A stretch of 64,000 bases of DNA from an uncultured Flavobacteriaceae bacterium (GTDB lineage Bacteria; Bacteroidota; Bacteroidia; Flavobacteriales; Flavobacteriaceae), in NCBI GenBank assembly GCA_934675205.1, contig CAKUPQ010000002.1:248001-312000 (forward strand), given 5' to 3'. A model generated the notes under the pieces. That model saw only the letters and a program-made list of their open reading frames with translations. It did no database searches and was not told the origin of the DNA. Positions within the stretch are counted from its first letter, which is position 1; every line of letters starts with the position of its first letter. Position numbers and translations under genes: made by a program. Below, piece after piece: positions 62,013-64,000 of this stretch.

Positions 62013-62634
62013 GCTCAAAAGAATCTTGATTTTTGAACCATTCCTGATTGATAGAATCTATATAATTCAGGAGTTCATCTTTTCCTTTTTCTTCCAAAGA
62101 AGAAGTAACAAAGTATTCGGGAAATTCAGCCCAACCGTCTGCTAACATTTGCTTTTGAAAAACCGAAACATGGTGTTGTATTTTTGTTTTTCCGATTTTG
62201 TCGGATTTGGTAAAAATAATCACAAACGGAATTTCGCTCTCTCCTAAATACCTTAAAAATTCAAGGTCTATTTTTTGGGCTTCGTGCCTGATGTCAATCA
62301 AGACAAAAGCACAGACTAATTGCTGTCTTTTCTCGAAATAATCGGTTATGAATTGCTGAAAAGTGTTTTTTGTTTTTTTGGAAACTTTCGCATATCCGTA
62401 ACCGGGTAAATCGACCAAAAACCAATTGGAATTGATTTTAAAATGATTGATAAGCTGTGTTTTTCCGGGTTTGGCAGAGGTTTTAGCGAGGTTTTTATTT
62501 CCTGTCAGCATATTTATAAGCGAAGACTTTCCGACATTAGAACGTCCGATAAAAGCATACTCGGGTAGAGGCTCTTTCGGACATTTACTCACTTCGGAAT
62601 TACTGATTATAAATTCTGCTGTATTGATTTTCAT
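62002..62634 (-). CDS. yihA: Ribosome biogenesis GTP-binding protein YihA/YsxC/EngB
   Basis: A 210-residue GTPase needed for late 50S ribosome assembly. G1 motif GRSNVGKSSL, switch region KPGKTQLINHF, G3 DLPGYGYAKV, G4 TKSDKIGK and the C-terminal VTSSLEEKGKDELL (G5) are all present. Length is typical. A heptanucleotide repeat lies 7 bases upstream of its start, between it and the alpha/beta hydrolase gene on the same strand. Confidence 0.96.
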   Translation of the reverse strand: MKINTAEFIISNSEVSKCPKEPLPEYAFIGRSNVGKSSLINMLTGNKNLAKTSAKPGKTQLINHFKINSNWFLVDLPGYGYAKVSKKTKNTFQQFITDYFEKRQQLVCAFVLIDIRHEAQKIDLEFLRYLGESEIPFVIIFTKSDKIGKTKIQHHVSVFQKQMLADGWAEFPEYFVTSSLEEKGKDELLNYIDSINQEWFKNQDSFELKG

Positions 62635-62641
62635 TTTTGTT

Positions 62642-62697
62642 AGTTTACAGTTTACAGTTTACAGTTTACAGTTTACGGTTTACGGTTTACAGTTTAC
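62642..62697. repeat. Heptanucleotide tandem repeat, unit AGTTTAC, eight copies
   Basis: Eight exact-period units (six AGTTTAC-type, some GGTTTAC), the longest such array in the window. The following AACTGTAAACT is the reverse complement of AGTTTACAGTT, so the end can fold back on the array. It fills the gap upstream of engB. Confidence 0.9.
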
Positions 62698-62715
62698 GGT
62701 TAACTGTAAACTAAT

Positions 62716-63480
62716 TTATAGTTCTCTTTTCAAAAGCCATTCATACATCAAGCGGTTGAACTCGTCCGGGTGTTCCATCATTGCTGCGTGTCCGCATTTG
62801 TCTATCCAATACAAATCTGAATCGGGAAGTAATTTGTGGAATTCTTCTGCTACATCAGGAGGAGTTACTTGGTCTTGTTTTCCCCAAATAATACAGGTTG
62901 GAGTAGCCATTTTAGGCAAATCTTTAGCCATATTATGACGGATAGCACTTTTGGCAATCGTTAGGGTTTTGATGAGCTTTATCCTGTCGTTTACGGTTGC
63001 GAAAACATCATCTACAATTTCTTTGGTTGCAATTTTCGGGTCATAAAATACATCTTCTGCTTTCTTTTTGATATATTCATAATCCCCGCGTTTTGGATAG
63101 CTTTCTCCCATTGCACTTTCGTAAAGCCCTGAACTTCCTGTAATTACAAGTCCGGCCATTTTTTCAGGATACATTTTGGTATGGTACAAAGCGATGTGTC
63201 CTCCGAGGGAATTTCCGAGGAGAATTACTTTTTCGAATCCTTTGTACGTGATGAAATCTTTAACGAATTTGGCAAAAGCCTTTACATTGGTTTTTAGTAT
63301 GGTTTGCGTGTATAAAGGCAATTCGGGAATAACAATTTTATATCCTTTTTCAGGAAAAAAGTTAGCCACTCCATCAAAGTTGCTTAATCCTCCCATAAGT
63401 CCGTGCAGGATTATGATTGGAGTTCCTTCGCCTTTTTCGTAATATGTATATTTTTTGTCTTTGTTTAGTTCTTTACTCAT
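62716..63480 (-). CDS. Alpha/beta hydrolase
   Basis: A 254-residue cytosolic alpha/beta hydrolase. Oxyanion-hole segment IIILHGLMGGLSNF, nucleophile elbow GNSLGGH (Ser), acid in WGKQDQVTPP and histidine in CGHAAMMEHPDEF complete the triad. It resembles the MhpC/BioH-like group; the substrate is unknown. A TATATTTG box lies 23 bases upstream of the start. Confidence 0.9.
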   Translation of the reverse strand: MSKELNKDKKYTYYEKGEGTPIIILHGLMGGLSNFDGVANFFPEKGYKIVIPELPLYTQTILKTNVKAFAKFVKDFITYKGFEKVILLGNSLGGHIALYHTKMYPEKMAGLVITGSSGLYESAMGESYPKRGDYEYIKKKAEDVFYDPKIATKEIVDDVFATVNDRIKLIKTLTIAKSAIRHNMAKDLPKMATPTCIIWGKQDQVTPPDVAEEFHKLLPDSDLYWIDKCGHAAMMEHPDEFNRLMYEWLLKREL

Positions 63481-63503
63481 TTTCTGTCTTTTCCAAATTC
63501 AGA

Positions 63504-63511
63504 CAAATATA
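63504..63511 (-). promoter_or_regulatory. Putative -7 promoter element (TATATTTG) of the alpha/beta hydrolase
   Basis: Minus-strand TAnnTTTG match 23 bases before the ATG at 63480. Confidence 0.5.
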
Positions 63512-63591
63512 GTGTTTATCGAATAAATTAAAATAATTGTTAGAGATTTTTTTTATTTTGATTGATGACAGAAGAAAATAAAATTTATTTT

Positions 63592-63619
63592 AATCTGTAA
63601 CAAAAACAGATTATCTTTG
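63592..63619 (+). promoter_or_regulatory. Putative promoter with inverted repeat for the ABC ATPase gene
   Basis: TATCTTTG at 63612-63619 matches TAnnTTTG, 33 bases before the ATG. The inverted repeat AATCTGT (63592-63598)/ACAGATT (63606-63612) touches the box and could be an operator. Confidence 0.4.
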
Positions 63620-63652
63620 ACTCATTTATATGATAAAACCAAAAATTTTAAA

Positions 63653-64000
63653 ATGCCAAACATACTCGAAGTAAAAAACGTAATTAAAAAATACGGAAAT
63701 TATACAGCTCTTAATGATGTTTCGATAACCGTCCCACAAGGAAGCATTTACGGACTTTTAGGGCCAAACGGGGCAGGGAAAACTTCACTTATCCGAATTA
63801 TCAACCAAATCACAATGCCCGATTCGGGAGCGATTTTTTTGGACGGAGAAAAATTAGCACCTCATCACGTACAACATATCGGGTATATGCCTGAAGAACG
63901 AGGACTTTATAAAACGATGAAAGTCGGAGAACAAGCTCTGTATTTGGCTCAACTCAAAGGACTTTCTAAAGCAGAAGCCAAAAAACAACTTGATTTTTGG
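63653..64000 (+). CDS. ABC transporter ATP-binding protein (partial, runs off the window)
   Basis: The first 116 codons of an ABC ATPase, open to the window end. It starts MPNILEVKNVIKKYGNYTAL, with Walker A GLLGPNGAGKTS near residue 42 and the Q-loop region GYMPEERGLYKTMKVGEQ. The PEERGLY form is typical of ABC-2-type (NatA-like) exporters, usually followed by a permease gene; that part is outside the window. The signature and Walker B motifs are not reached. Confidence 0.88.
   Translation, partial: MPNILEVKNVIKKYGNYTALNDVSITVPQGSIYGLLGPNGAGKTSLIRIINQITMPDSGAIFLDGEKLAPHHVQHIGYMPEERGLYKTMKVGEQALYLAQLKGLSKAEAKKQLDFW

Overview
The window reads as chromosome of an AT-rich member of the Bacteroidota, most likely class Flavobacteriia. 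The evidence is family content and promoter style. It carries a PorD-type (DUF4835) type IX secretion gene beside coaBC, Rpb6-like RNA polymerase omega, long NusB, DUF3276 PUR-type protein, DUF5686/CarboxypepD_reg-like protein and many SCxxx lipoproteins. Many genes are preceded by TAnnTTTG, the -7 element of Bacteroidota promoters. Shine-Dalgarno sequences are mostly absent. GGA is the dominant glycine codon. Genus cannot be fixed from the sequence alone.

Layout. 35-2936: a tightly coupled minus-strand operon (outer-membrane transporter-like protein, GNAT-like protein, HMG-CoA lyase). 3121-6918: putative porin, NlpE-like lipoprotein, RidA, PlsC-like acyltransferase. 7110-13663: gdhA, DUF2911 protein, accA, dnaB, ExoX-like exonuclease, FAA-hydrolase family protein. 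13751-16451: secreted Ig/cadherin-like protein, a 185-bp MITE-like inverted repeat, rplS, rpsT and two tRNA-Glu genes. 16529-26432: proS, a G/W/Y-rich lipoprotein, FadL-like porin, DUF5522, PUR protein, ABC exporter, leucine-dehydrogenase-type enzyme, nusB-DUF1573-yajC. 26616-33741: DUF5686 protein, pirin, dapD, aspS, aroE. 33806-43202: TPR protein, a split 5'-nucleotidase, DUF6913-dapA, ferritin, bamD-rpoZ-coaBC-porD, DUF2461. 43199-46858: DUF779-aldehyde dehydrogenase with a divergent AraC regulator, then ung.

46914-52189 is an accessory segment. Three unrecognised envelope proteins and a TPR histidine kinase/LuxR response regulator pair lie between 23-bp direct repeats, and the response regulator's glycine codon use differs strongly from a core gene. 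A tRNA-Asp gene follows. 52503-61066 is a second accessory block on the minus strand: flavin reductase, lipoprotein, a fused FAD monooxygenase/OYE protein resembling 2-aminobenzoyl-CoA monooxygenase/reductase, an unknown gene, a benzoate/2-aminobenzoate-CoA ligase, a hot-dog thioesterase, DinB-like protein and nitrilase. It is interrupted by a Y1 (IS200-like) transposase gene set among palindromic repeats, including two nearly identical 152-bp direct repeats. The window closes with two tRNA-Lys genes, aroK, engB, an alpha/beta hydrolase and the start of an ABC transporter ATPase.

Most of the window is core metabolism (lysine, aromatic amino acid, CoA and fatty-acid synthesis, translation, replication, envelope assembly). 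The most unusual features are non-coding. Tandem repeats with an exact 7-bp period but different unit sequences occur at about ten intergenic or gene-end sites. There are also dispersed palindromic repeat families, and the transposase embedded in its own palindromes.
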